Of a DNA stretch of 64,000 nucleotides, positions 22,530 to 34,254 are shown one piece after another. The stretch spans positions 274,517,413 to 274,581,412 of the forward strand of contig NC_073692.1 of NCBI RefSeq assembly GCF_029784155.1, in the 5' to 3' direction. The DNA is from Uranotaenia lowii. Taxonomy: Eukaryota > Arthropoda > Insecta > Diptera > Culicidae. The notes beneath the pieces were generated by a model. The model worked only from the letters and a program-made list of their open reading frames with translations, made no database searches and had not been told where the DNA came from. The translations under genes were made by a program, and so were the position numbers. The first letter of the stretch is position 1, and every line of letters begins with the position of its first letter.

Positions 22530-24510
22530 ATATTGAGAAAATTCCGAAGGGTGACATTCAAATCCGCTTAGGCAACTTCAACGCAAAGATAGCCTCCGAT
22601 AATCAAGGCCTTGATCGCATCATGGGGCGCCATGATCTAGGACAGATAAGCGAAAACGGAGAGCTGTTTGCAGAACTTTGTGGCAACAACAACATGGTGG
22701 TCGGTGGATCGCTCTTCCCCCATCGACCAGCAGATAAGGTCACTTGGGTATCCCGAGATGGCCTTCCGCAAAAAAATAAGTGCAGATATTGCATCCGATC
22801 ATCACGTCGTCCTTGGTAAGATACGACTGAGAGTCGCGCGTGTCCAACAGTGAGATGAAAAAGTAAGCCGAGCCTTGGAACTGCCGACAGACGTAACAGT
22901 CGAAGGAAAGGGGGGTGGAAACAAGGAAATACAATGGAAAGGAGAAACAATGAAGATATCCGATTACTTTATGACATTTCTCATCGCCTTAGCGGTTCAA
23001 GGACTTATGCAAGAATGCCGCTAAAAAACCGAGCTTCGAATAGATCAGCTTAAACGATGGTCTGAGCACTTCGAAAAACTCTTCCGAGTCACGAAAAGCG
23101 ATGGCCAAAAGAACCCGCAGCTCAAAGCTCCAACAGTAAGTCGCATTAATGGCGTCAACTCAGAAGCGCCCTCGTTGGCTGAAATAGAAGCGGCAATCAA
23201 AGACATTAAATCCAACAAATCGCTTGGAATCAATTGCATCCCTGTTGAAATGCTGAAGGTCGACCCTGCCTTGTCAGCACAAATGTTGCACAGTAGTTTC
23301 GCTGACATCTGAGATAGTGCATCATTCCCAGCCGACTGGATGGCGGGTATCCTCGTAAATGTCCCGGAGAAAGGAGACCTAGCAGAGTGCGGTAACTGGC
23401 GATGCATAACGATGATAATACTGGAACAAATCAACGAATTCCAGGACTCTCTTCTGCTGGTGTTCGTTGATTTCGAAAAAGTATTCGACCGACTTAACCA
23501 TGAAAACATCTGGGCGGCTCTAAGGCGACGAGGGGTCCCAGAGAAACTAGTCCATCTCATCGAAGCACAATGCGAGGCATTTTCGTGCAACGTCTTGCAC
23601 GACGGTGTCTTGTCCGAACCAATCCCGGTAACTGCTGTGAGACAAGGATGTATTTTGGCACCGCTACTTTTTTTAATCGTAATGGATGAGATTTTGATTG
23701 GATCGATCGACTGTGCACCGATCCGAGGATTGCCGTGGAATCCTTCAACAATGGAGCATCTGAATGACCTTGACTTGGCTGACGATATTGTTTTGCTCGC
23801 CCAAACGCAACCGGATATGCAGAGCAAACTCGACGACCTCACCGAAAGTTCCAAGGCAGCAGGTCTCAAAGTCAATGTCGGAAAGACCAAGTCGATGGAG
23901 ATCAACACAGGAAATCCCTCCAGTTTCATGGTAGCTGGGCAACAAGTTGAGAAAGTGGAGTGCTTCCAGTATCTTGGTAGCCAGATAACGCCTGATGGTG
24001 GTACCAGGAAAGACATCGAAACCCGGATCAGAAAGACACGATTTGCGTTTGCGAGTCTCCGAAACATCTGGCGCTCACGCCAGATCTCTCTCCGGACAAA
24101 AATCCGAATCTTCAACTCAAACGTCAAATGCAAGTATTTGTAAACCGCTGCCTGCCGAACATCATCCGCGCTTGGTGGCCTGGCAACTGGATCTCGAATG
24201 AGGAACTACATCGCCGGTGTCATCAAAGGGCGCTAGAAATCGAGATTCGGGAACGTAAGTGGAGATGGATTGGGCACACGCTGCGAAAAGATGAAAACGA
24301 GATTTGCAGAGAGGCGCTTGACTGGAATCCAGAAGGTCATCGAAAAAGAGGCAGGCCCAGAAACTCGTGGCGGTGAAGCCTAGCCGCTGAAATCCGAACT
24401 GTCGACGAGAATCTTGACTGGGACCAGGTGAAGACGCTGGCTCCGGATCGTCAACAGTGGAGGTCTTTTACCACGGCCCTATGCACCGGAGGATCGGCGC
24501 GGGATCATTA
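22530..24510 (+). pseudogene. RTE-type LINE, degenerate endonuclease and reverse transcriptase
   Basis: The 5' part reads KIPKGDIQIRLGNFNAKI (middle of the endonuclease), MGRHDLGQISENGELF and ADIASDHHVVLG, with an internal deletion. After several stops the reverse transcriptase is readable, most clearly in the frame 23340-24143. That frame has DFEKVFDRLNHENIW, RQGCILAPLLF and LADDIVLLAQTQ, where LADD stands for the catalytic aspartate box. The end reads [19 protein letters not shown] and WDQVKTLAPDRQQW, typical of the RTE C terminus. It is 5' truncated and full of stops. A long antisense frame (23045-24133) is its shadow. Confidence 0.88.
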
Positions 24511-25832
24511 AGTAAGTTTGAGGATTAAAACTTTCCCGTTATCAGTCGATTATTTTTTCGGCATCAAGGCAATCCATCAAGCTAATATTCGAAAGAGCTT
24601 TTTGTGTCTTTTGACTTGTACTGCTGGATTGCAAGATCCCATAATAATTTCAAAATTTTAAGTTAAAATTCAGTTTAAGGTTTGATACTCTACATCTGAA
24701 AGTTTTTGGCTTTTTCAATAGCAACTTATACATGGCTTTATTCCATGTATTTTAGTTTAAATCAAATCATTTTAAGAGTTTGGAATTAAAATCGGCACCT
24801 ACATGATGAAAAAAAAATTGATTTTTCACTTTCTTTATAATTTATTTGTTGCAAAAACAATACATTTTTTTGGCCTTTTAGAAATAATCAGAAGCTCAAC
24901 AACGTGTGTATAATTTTTATTTGTAAAATTACATTTATAACAAGAAATTCTATAAAGATCTTTTAAATTGACAATTTCAAACTACCATATGTACAAATTA
25001 TGACAATTTCCTTAATTTTTACATTTGAGTAGTTTATATTATAAATGTGCTGGTTGTTCTATAAATATAGAAAAAGTGTGTTAAAAGATTTCATTATTCT
25101 TCTCTTATTTCATATTTTTCGAAAAACTTCTGATTTCGTTCAGTGAAATTGAAGTGTAGGAGGAGTAGCAGTGTGCAGCTTATACATATTGTACTCATTT
25201 GAAGATGGTAATCCTCGAACTCCCCCCCCCCCCTTCCGCCACCCCCCCCGTTATATGCTTTTTCAAAATGATCGTTTTCTTACGAGGTTACGTTCCTTCA
25301 TACTGGCTGATTTTTGAAAATTTGGAAAATCACTCCCCCCCCCCACCCCACATCTCTATAATAAACTGCTTTTTACATCTAATAACTTGAATCCATTACA
25401 CTCTCTTATGAAAAGCGACAACCTTTCATTGAAGTAGAAGATCATCTTATAAATTCATTCACGTCGGGGGGGGGGGGGGGTCTGGTGAGGGGGGGATTTT
25501 AAGGCTAAATCTCCCCATGAATGTCCACAAATGCCAAGTTTTTTTTTTGCTATGCAAACATAAAATTCGATATTTTATTAAAATATCAATATAAGATTTT
25601 TTCTTATTCTTTTTCATTCAACTTAAAAAAGTTTATTAAACTATAACTTAAATTTAATTTCAATTTTGAATTTCATCAAAGTCATTTAAGAAACACAAAC
25701 CTGGTAAAAATCACATATTCAAAAATGAGAACTGGATCCATTTCAAAGAGTTTGTTTTTTGAAAAGTCTTGAATTTGATTTTGAAAACTTTAATCACAGA
25801 ATTTAAATTAGTAAACATATAACAATAAATGA
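24511..25832. other. AT-rich stretch with C- and G-runs, no gene
   Basis: There are homopolymer-rich tracts at 25221-25251 (C), 25335-25350 (C) and 25466-25495 (G). The surrounding words resemble those near the C-runs at 26890-27012, suggesting a shared repeat. No coding sequence is recognised. Confidence 0.4.
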
Positions 25833-27198
25833 CTAGCTGACACGGCAAACTTTGTTGAGATTGTATTTTTGAGTTTTTTTTTCATATTTTAGCACTGTTC
25901 CTAAGTCAGCCTTCCTTTTGAGTGGATAAGAGCAAATCCAGAATTAAAGCTCAATATACAAATAAGTTACGCTAACTTTTGGTTAGCGAACTTATTTTCT
26001 TCCGGTTACTTAAGAACGCTTGATCTATCAAGTTTCAATTTAGTTTAAATATCATTCCAAATCAAAAACTCCTATCTGATCAAGTATTTTAAAATTGCTG
26101 AAGATTGATTTGAACAGAAAATGGATCTTTTCGCTGGAGTCGTCATAAACTGAGTTTTTTTCGAGTTGTGTTTACCTCTGTATTTAAATACATTGAAGTT
26201 TTCTTTAAGCATGATCGTCATAATAGAAAAATTAAAAAAATTATTGGACAAAACCAGAACATTTATAGAATAACGAAAATAAACAGTATTTTTAATTTTT
26301 TTTTTCATTATTTCAAATGACGTTTTTTTCGGACTTTGTACTAAACACACTAATTGAATCTTATTGTGAATTGACAGAGCTGAGTTTGACAAATATTTAA
26401 CAATTCAGGAAAAGTCACTATTCATCTCGTTTTACAAAAACACTTTCCTAATCAATATAATGTTTGAAAATGTCTTTAAAATTTGTGTCATCATAATCTT
26501 TTTTCAATTTTCAGTTAGGGATTGGCAAATTTCACTATAAATTAGGAAATTTAAAAAAAAGGATTTAAACTCTTTTACAGACCCTTTACACAAAATTTGA
26601 TATCTGAAATCGCTTGCCCGTCGCTTAAACTTCCTGGTGGGCAGTTTTTATCTAAATCTAGTTGAAAATATTGTCAAAATCACAAATACAGTGATAAGAT
26701 CGTATGGACGACCCCTTTGACCAACTCGTAATACAAATTTTGATACCTGAATAAGACTGCCCGTCTTTTTAAATACACATGCGTGAATTTTCATTGAAAT
26801 GCAATGAACAATAACGTCAGTATCACAAAAGTAGTGAACGTGTGGACGACCCCTTCTAGCAACAATGGTTCAAAAACAAAACTGTCATTAACTCCCCCCC
26901 CCCCCCCGCCCCTTAACAGGTTTTCAGCGATCACAATTTTGTTGCATACAAGCTTTCGTACATTTTATTCCAAATTCTTAGTTTTTTGCATTATTTTTTA
27001 TTACACCCCCCCCGACCCTTACGATGTTCCAACAATTTTCTTAAATTTCCTTTTGGTAGACAAGCAAATAGGTTGCTTGCAAATGCTGTTTAGTATTTTA
27101 AGCATCTTTTCGTCATAATGGGTCAAAATTTCCAACCAAATACAAAATCATCAGCTTTAAAGTTAAAAGCGAAACGAAGTTCGTACGGGATCAGCTAG
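25833..27198. mobile_element. repeat with CTAGCTGA inverted ends
   Basis: The left end is CTAGCTGACACGGCAAACTT and the right end, reversed, is CTAGCTGATCCCGTACGAAC. The ends match imperfectly over about 25 bp. Inside, GGACGACCCCTT recurs (26706 and 26843) beside C-runs. Repeats with these ends are widespread in arthropods as I recall, but I cannot assign a class. No clear target duplication is visible. Confidence 0.5.
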
Positions 27199-28972
27199 TA
27201 ACCTATAAAATGAACATGCTGCACTTTTTATATTTAAACAAATAAGTTTGGCTCCTTAAAGCCTAAAGGTATGAGCCGTTTCAAATAAAGAATTTACAAA
27301 AAAAAAAATAATAATGAATCGGCTTATTTATATAAATTCAAACAGTTTCCTATTGTTTGACAAAATTCAAAGTCAAAGTTTCCAATCCATTTTCCAAGAA
27401 AAATAAAAGCACCCTTTCACGAAAATCTTCTCACATGGATACGGGAGGAACGTCGAAGACAGTCCACCGTGAAATCTGCAGCAAATCGGTTACCAGCCAA
27501 CAGATCACTAGCCTGTGTTGTACGCTCATCCCCCCCAGAAAAAAAAACTTATGTATACCGTTGAATCCGATTTAACTTTGTCCTTCCCGGAACCATCCGG
27601 AAGGTTGATCCCTGCTTGTTCGGTTGTTGCCAACACACCGGAAATTTAATGGCTGCTCCCAAAAGTCGGTAGCCGGCAGCTTCATCGCTCACAGGTGACT
27701 TCCTCTTTCCGTTCGGTGAAATTTCTTCCTTGAAGCCAACCTACAACATTGGCTTGCACTTTTTGATACATTTTGTAGGTACAGGTAGCTTGTTATCGAG
27801 TCAAGGGCTGATGGACGGCATTCTGACGAGCTGCCAAATCAGACCTCGATGCACACACAGGATATTCGTCGTCCTACCTTTTCCACGGTGCTCCTTTTCT
27901 GAGCTTGGCTGGGTTGGTCCGGATTCATAATTCCTTTGATGTAAGTTGGTTAACTGTTGCTTACTCTAGTGTGTTTAATCCATATTGCGAAAAATTTTCA
28001 GGAACCACGTTTATTGGCAGCGCTTCCGAGCTAGGAACATATAGGGTTTTTCTACAACTAGAAGGGGTTTTAGAGAGTTTTCGGATATATAAATGAAAAG
28101 TTTTCGTTTTCAATTTCTAAAAACGGCTTTATGTGGATACATGTCGAACTAAACGAAAACTAAAGAAAAATGTTTCATATTTAGACAGTATAATGGAAAC
28201 TTAATTTTGTATTTGAGAAAGGAAAAAAAAACGATTCAATCTTCAAACAACTTTTTCTTTCACCCGGCAGTGAAAACGAAAATAAACTCGGTCACATAAA
28301 TTAGTATGATTAATTATGATATACTGGAAGTGGTAGTATAAAACTTTTTTTTTCGCTCTGACCATAAACAGGTTGACGGTCTCTGACAACCTTATTATTA
28401 ATTGTGCTACCATAAAACTGCGGCCATAATTGGGATTCGCGGAGCCACACGCGCGTTTGCGTTTGGTTGGTCAATCTTCAACGCTAAACGAAATGAAAAC
28501 TATTCGATGGTTCCCGTTACACAGTTCCGGAACGATCAGAGATTGTGCGAGCCAAGCCACGATCCGAGGCATTTACGGTTCAATTATATCAACCCTTTTT
28601 TCTTACTTCGTACTCTTTAATGGACTGTTTTGGTCTTTCGTTGGATGGTTGTCATCTTTTGACCGCTCAGTCATTGGCTTAATTCAAATGGTACCCGGAA
28701 TTGGCTTCAATTGTTCTTTTGTTTAGGTCAGCCTTTAGCCATTGTCTTTCGGCGTAGTTATGGTTCAAAAATTATTTTGTGCAGAAGAAATCGCTCATCA
28801 AACTCAGGGAAAAAAATGCAAATCGAAGAAATCAAAATAAATCAGTTCTAAAATGGTGATACTGTTAAGTCCAAAAATTTATACAGGAAACTTAGAAAGT
28901 GAAAGCTTTTCCTTGAAAAACTGATAGTGAAAGTACAATAGGGAGAAATCAATATGTTTATGTTTCAAATGA
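27199..28972. other. GC-richer, probably single-copy stretch; no gene recognised
   Basis: The parts 27420-27960 and 28420-28720 have balanced base composition and no visible repeat structure. Open frames (for example on + at 27730-27930 and 28430-28726) show no domain that I recognise and mostly start at non-ATG codons. These may be pieces of unique intron or intergenic sequence that escaped transposon insertion. Confidence 0.35.
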
Positions 28973-29459
28973 ATGTACATTAGAGTGCCCCAAATTTGAT
29001 GGGAAATTTCAAGCTTGTGAAATTTTATGTGCTGCAGGTTTAAATTGATCCTAGGCCTAGTACAAGGTCTTATGCCAAATTTGGGCCAGATCAAATCACG
29101 GGAAGGGTTCGCTCAACGAACCTTAAGTTTGTATGGGATTTTGAGACATTTTGTTCGGGAGGAACATGAAAATCCAGTTTTTCATAAATAACTTTGGTCC
29201 TCTTCAGCCGATTTCTTTTAAAAATAACTTTTCTGAAAGCCTAAATTATGCCAAATATTTCATCCGAAGACTTCATTTCAATCTAACTTATGATAAAAAA
29301 GTTATTTAACTTCAAAAATGGGGTAACTTTTTCCAGGGTGATATTACCCAAGCAACCAAAAGTCTCATATCAACTTAAACCCGTGCTTCCAAAGTTCGAA
29401 TTTCGCTGAACAAAGGTTCCAAAGGGAATTGGTACCGAATTTTTTCGAATGTGAGCATG

Positions 29460-29890
29460 AAAGTTACAAAAGGTTCCTCAAATAGCCTTCTATGGACTTG
29501 AAGTTCCAGGAAGTTCCTCAAATAGCCTTTTTTGTGACATGTCAATTGCACCCACACAGTATAAAAGTTACAAATTAGGTCTCGAATAGCCTTCTGTGAA
29601 CTTCAAGTTCCAAGAAGTTCCTAAAATAGCCTTCTGTGAACTTCAAGTTCCAAGAAGTTTCTCAAAAAGCGTTTTTTTGTGATATGTCAATCGCATTCAC
29701 ACAGTATAAAAGTTACAAATAAGGCCTGAAATAGCCTTCTGTGAACTTCAAGTTCCAAGAAGTTCTTCAAATTGCTTTTTTGTGACATGTCAATCGCATC
29801 ATTCATAATAAAAGTTACAAATTGGGTCTCAAATTGCCTTCTATGGACTTGAAGTTCCAAACAATTCCTCAAATAGCCTTTTTTGAGACA
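29460..29890. repeat. ~117 bp tandem repeat, about four units
   Basis: Each unit contains AACTTCAAGTTCCAAGAAGT or a close variant, then CTCAAATAGCC, then TGTGACATGTCAAT and TAAAAGTTACAAA. Units vary in length because the first block is duplicated in one of them. The array is transcribable but non-coding as far as I can see. Confidence 0.75.
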
Positions 29891-30384
29891 TGTCCGCCAT
29901 TTCATGAATATGGAATGTGAACGAACATCACCAAAGGGCATATAATAAATAATAATTTTTTGGAGCTTGGAAACTTTTGAAATGTATAATTTATATTGAA
30001 ACTTCAACTCAGAACAACTAAAAGCTAACTCGCAAATGATTGTTTTTGAAAAGAGTAAATATTTTGACTTTATAAAATTTCGTCAGACTGTATTTACTTA
30101 CCACGAATTTATAACACGTTTAAAGTCAGTTGAAGCAATTCATTAATTAAATATCAAGATAAACTCAAGAATTTGTATAATTTTATGTTTAACAGTTATG
30201 AACATGGAATTCCATTTTTTTTAAACCGATATTATTTTAACGGATGATTGAATTATACGCCATTTCGTAATGTTTCTTAGCTATAATCAACATGCGTCTT
30301 TGCTGCTGGCTGCTGGCTGCCCTTTCTGGTATTATAGGAAGCTTATAACCACTTCGAATTTTAGCTGCCGGTAAGACAACATCT

Positions 30385-30560
30385 TGGCGTGGCGTCGTGG
30401 CAGCGTGTTTGGCTATCATCTCGGAGGATCGGGTTCAAATCTGGTACCAGGACTAATTTTTTCCATTAGGTTGATTGTTTGAGTAAGCAAATCAAATTGT
30501 TGTGTAGCAGAACTTGCGTGCGTGCTGGCATGTATCGAATAATGTTAAAAAAAAGCAATT
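30385..30560 (+). mobile_element. tRNA-like SINE head
   Basis: The words GTCGTGGCAGCGTG and, 30 bp on, ATCGGGTTCAAATCTGG are spaced like A and B boxes of a polymerase III promoter. The upstream GGCGTGG and downstream tail do not close a tRNA cloverleaf. The body and end are uncertain. It differs from the SINEs at 3541, 17870 and 51764. Confidence 0.5.
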
Positions 30561-31253
30561 AAGTAAGATCAATTGAGGGAGGTGATGGGAGGAATAAAGA
30601 TGGATCCCGAGAAACCGGCAGCACCACATGGGCTGGGGGTGACCAAAGTAAGAGAGGAGAGGAGAGTTTTTTTTTTGTTTTCGCTGATTAAACGTTTACT
30701 TGTGGGCTGAATAGAAGGCCGTTCAAATCTGTAATGGAACTTCAAAGTTTCAATAAGAACTTAAATTTTGGGCTGAATAAAAGGAACTTCAGCACATTGA
30801 TTTTGCTGATTAAGCTGTGTTTGACCTTTTTAACGAGACTTTTGGTTGCTTGGGTAATCGCTGTTAATGCTGCGTCAAAATGTTCGAAGCAGTGCCTCTT
30901 ATTAATAAAGATAGCTATTTTTTGAAGCTGAATAACTTTTTTATCTTTACTCGAATGGAATGCAGTCTTCGGATAAAAAAATTGTCATAGTTTAGGCTTT
31001 AAGAAAAACCGTTTTCAAAATAAATCGGCCGAAGGGGACCAAAGTTATTCATGAAAAACTGGATTTTCATGTTCCTCCCGAACAAAATGTCTCAACATCC
31101 CATATAAACTTAAGGCTCGTTGAGCGACCCCTTCCCGTAATCCGATCTGGCCCAAATTTGTCATAAGACCTTGTACTAGGCCTAGGATCAATTTGAGCCT
31201 GCAGCGTATAACTTTTTCAAATGTCGGGTCATTTGGGGCACTCTAATGTACAT

Positions 31254-31529
31254 CGTACCAGCTAAATTCCGCAGTTAACACATTAAGATTTACATTAGAT
31301 TTCCAACAACAACAAAAATGATGGTAACGTTCAGCAATCCAATTTTTTGCTGGAAATCAGCACTTGGTTTCTTTATTGCTGAATTTGTCAGCATTCGGAA
31401 ATTTTCTCGTCATTTTCTCGTTCATTTTATCAGCAATTGGTTTTCTAATTGTTTAAGTTTCCAGGTCTAGTTTGCTGAAAAATCAGCAATGAAATTTTCA
31501 ATTCTGTTTGTTTTCGAAGGCTAAGAGCA
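31254..31529. repeat. short stretch with GCTGAAAATCAGC-type words
   Basis: TTTGCTG and its partner CAGCAA recur about eight times (31334-31490), several as small palindromes. The same words occur at 19060-19200, so these are two fragments of one unclassified repeat. Confidence 0.45.
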
Positions 31530-31753
31530 AGTTCACTTGTGTTGGAAAAAAGTGGTAGAAATTTTGACACTTCCTGCACATTTTGAAAACTTTTCCATGC
31601 AAAAAAATTTTCAAGCCTTCAAGTTTTTTTTACAACACATGTTCTATTTTTGCATGCTGTGATACAAAAATAGCAATATTTCTATCACATACGGCTCAAA
31701 TAGAAAAAGTGCCATAAAAAATACAACGCCCAGAGATCTTGAAAACATTTTTA

Positions 31754-33055
31754 AAGGGTGATACGATCAAAATTTGGTCAAGGGGAAACTCGTGTAAATC
31801 GGTGAAATCGTTTATTTAAAAAATCAAATTAAATTTCTTTTTCAAGTTTAAATAAAATAAAATTCAGGAAAAATATTCAGTAAGGCTTCCGCTTTTCCAA
31901 ATCCGAATTGCCGGGCCTTACGCTTAACCCCTGCCATCAGATTTTGTACAGCCACCTCGTCCACCTTCTTCGCCGCAGAAAGCCAGTTTGCCTTGAACTG
32001 CTGCTCGTTCTTAGCAGTTTTTTTTGTCTTCATTAGGCTCCGCTTGACAATAGCCCAGTATTTCTCAATTGGGCGGAGCTCTGGCGTGTTGGAAGGGTTC
32101 TTGTCCTTGAGAACCACCTGCACGTTGTTGGCGGCGTACCACTCCATGGCCTTTTTACCGTAATGGCAAGATGCCAAATCCGGCCAAAACAGTACGGAAC
32201 AACCGTGTTTCTTCAGGAAAGGCAGCAGACGTTTCTTCAAACACTCTTTCACGTAAATTTCTTGGTTGACAGTCCCGGAAGCTATGAAAATGCTGCTTTT
32301 CAAGCCACAGGTACAGATGGCTTGCCAAACCAGATATTTCTTCGCGAACTTTGACAGTTTCATGTGCTTGAAAATCTCTGCTACCTTTCCCCTTCCTTTT
32401 GCCGTATAAAACTCCTGTCCCGAAAGCTGCTTGTAATCGGCTTTGACGTAGGTTTCGTCGTCCATTCATATGCAGTCAAACTCCGTCGGCATCGTCGTGT
32501 ACAGCCTCCGGGATCGCGTTTTGGCCGTCGTATCTTGTTTATCATCGCGATTTGGAGTCATTACCTTCTTGTAAGTCGATAGTCCGGCTTGTTTTTTGGC
32601 TCGATGTACGGTTGTAGACGATACACCTAGCTTATTTGCGGCATCTCGGAGAGAGAGGTTAGGGTTTCGCTTGAAACTACCGGAAACTCTCTTTGTCGTC
32701 TCAGCGGCTTCCGGTTTTCGATTTCCCCCCGATCCAGTCTTCCTGGCTGTCGACAAACGTTCCCCAAACACTTTAATTACATTTGTAACGGTTGATTTGG
32801 CAACTTTTAGCGATTTTGCCAGCTTTGCGTGTGAGTAGCTCGAATTTTCGCGATGCGCGAGCAAAATTTTGATACGCCGCTCTTCTTCCTTGGACGGCAT
32901 TTTGACAACTGAAGAGTGAATTCGAAAATCAAAATAGGAGCAACATTCTACATACACAAATACCTTTAAAATGAGGGGTGTTCAGGTTTTTTAAATGCAA
33001 AATTGAAAGGAATACGTCAAGTTGATATTGACCAAATTTTGACCGTATCACCCTT
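31754..33055 (-). mobile_element. mariner (DD37E type) copy 3, best preserved
   Basis: The 1,302 bp element is flanked by TA (31752-31753 and 33056-33057) and has inverted ends close to AAGGGTGATACGGTCAAAAT. Its transposase is open apart from one nonsense codon. Unlike copies 1 and 2 it keeps the full second DNA-binding motif. Confidence 0.95.
31848..32900 (-). pseudogene. mariner DD37E transposase with a single in-frame stop
   Basis: The ATG at 32900 (MPSKEEERR) gives a 350-residue frame, the usual size for this family. The longer frame upstream starts at GTG and is not a eukaryotic start. Residues about 1-65 form a helix-turn-helix. Residues about 85-115 form a second one (RDAANKLGVSSTTVHR). 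Codon 145 is TGA (32466-32468), directly before MDDETY. The catalytic triad follows as D148, D241 in FWPDLASCHYG and E279 in PELRPIEKYW, with exactly 37 residues between the last two. The enzyme would cut at TA and bind the ~28 bp inverted repeats. The stop makes it inactive unless read through. Confidence 0.93.
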
Positions 33056-33133
33056 TACATGGTAAAATTTTCAAAATGAGCTACAAGTGGCAAAATTTCT
33101 ACCACTTTTTCCAAAACCAGTGAACTTGCTCTA

Positions 33134-33904
33134 CTGCAAGAATATTTGGTCTTCCCGACATTGCCTTTGAGACCTGCTGCCTTGGAGCTTTCAGTGAGGT
33201 CGTCGTATTTGCTCTGCATACACGGTTGTGTTTGGGCGAGCAAAACAATATCATCTGCCAGGTCAAGGTCGTTTAGCTGCTCCATTTATGAAGTATTCCT
33301 CGGCAATCCTCGGTTTATTGCACAGTCGATTGATCTAGTCAGAATCTCATCTATTACGATTACAAAAATAGCGATGATAAAAGACATACCTATCTCACTC
33401 CAGCAGTAACCGGGATTGGATCGGACAAGACACTGTCTTGCAAGACGTTGCACGAATTGTGATTCGATGAAATGGACTAGTTTCTCTGGGAATCCTCTAC
33501 GTTTAAGTGCGGCCCAGATGTTTTCATGGTTAAGTCGGTCGAATGCTTTTTCGAAATGAGTGTAGCGTCGATTTTCTCCTGGATCCTGTTCAAGATCACT
33601 TTGCAGAGAACTTTGAGGGTTGATCAACGTTATGCCTCGCCAATTACCGCACTCGCACTCAAGGTCAAGGTGATGGTCAGATGCAATGTCTGCGCTTCGT
33701 TTGTTGCGGACATTAAGGAGGTTCCTTCTCCATTTTCGGCTGATGCAGATGTGGCCAATTTGATTTTCTGTCCGGCTATCTCGGACCTTATGTGCTGGGC
33801 AATGGGGGAAGAGCGATCCACCGATCACCATGTGGTTGTTGCCACAAAGTTCTACAAACAGCTCTTCGTTTTCGCTCATCTGTCCTAGACCATGGCGCCC
33901 CATG
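33134..33904 (-). pseudogene. RTE-type LINE, downstream part of a split copy
   Basis: On the minus strand, the frame from 33903 reads MGRHGLGQMSENEELF, HICISRKWRRN and SADIASDHHLDL (endonuclease end). A deletion then joins it to FEKAFDRLNHENIW and EKLVHFIESQF of the reverse transcriptase, and 33285 onward gives LADDIVLLAQTQ and GKTKY. It stops where the family D MITE begins. The upstream half lies on the far side of the LTR element at 42766-43373. The frame continues from there once the LTR element and one target copy are removed. Confidence 0.88.
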
Positions 33905-33909
33905 ATGAC

Positions 33910-34254
33910 TGTAGGAACAATAGCTTATAGTGTAAATCAATTATTAGGTGTAACAATTTCATAGCGTGAGAGATAAATATTCAAATAAATTTTGGTTGCA
34001 CTGGTAGGCTGACGGCGCAGCAATGAGCCGTTATCGAAAAGAGAAAAATAACGGCGAGAGGAAAAAAGAAATCAATAGAGAAAACAAACGGCTGTAACAG
34101 GGAAAGAAAAAGGAAATAAAATCAGTTTGCAAAACGTTGTTGACAGGAACGGTTGTGTTTTGAGTGAAATCCGAAAATCCAACAGACGGGAATCTGAAGT
34201 TGTTTCGAGGCTGGTGTGTTGTATGTAGTAAAATGGAGTGCAAAAATCACGACA
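33910..34254 (+). repeat. 5' LTR
   Basis: It starts TGTAGGAACAATAG and ends ATCACGACA. It is the same length as, and identical by eye to, the 3' LTR. AAATAAA-like words at 33981 and 34113 could serve as polyadenylation signals. I see no convincing TATA box. Confidence 0.93.

Larger units (their letters stand above)
29347..30854. mobile_element. nested TA-target element with 20 bp perfect inverted ends
   Basis: CCCAAGCAACCAAAAGTCTC begins at 29347 and its exact complement ends at 30854, each bordered by TA. It lies between the arms of the hAT-like element. The interior holds a tandem repeat (29460-29890), a tRNA-like SINE head (30385-30455) and a GC-richer stretch near 30590-30670. No coding frame is recognised. 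Confidence 0.7.
28981..31245. mobile_element. hAT-like element with long inverted arms
   Basis: The ends TAGAGTGCCCCAAAT are perfect inverted repeats flanked by the 8 bp direct repeat ATGTACAT (28973-28980 and 31246-31253). Beyond the termini the arms stay related for about 345 bp (28981-29330 against 30907-31245), with shared words such as CCTAGGCCTAGTACAAG and GAACAAAATGTCTC. An 8 bp duplication and a TAGAG end fit hAT, although P-like elements also make 8 bp duplications. No transposase is present. Confidence 0.8.
31530..33133. mobile_element. TA-target MITE, family D, split by mariner copy 3
   Basis: Left GAGCAAGTTCACTTGTG and right (reversed) GAGCAAGTTCACTGGTT are inverted ends bordered by TA, continuing as GGAAAAA-GTGGTAGAAATTTTG on both sides. 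Without the 1.3 kb mariner the MITE is only about 300 bp. It is itself inserted in the RTE LINE reading frame next to GKTKY. Confidence 0.8.

Noticed and set aside
23045..24133. 362-codon open frame on the minus strand
   Set aside because: It is antisense to the RTE reverse transcriptase on the plus strand, whose motifs (FDRLNHENIW, LADDIVLLAQ) are clear. The antisense frame has no recognisable domain.
32466..32957. Transposase start at 32957
   Set aside because: The codon there is GTG. The ATG at 32900 in a good context gives the family-typical length, and the corresponding ATG exists in copy 1.
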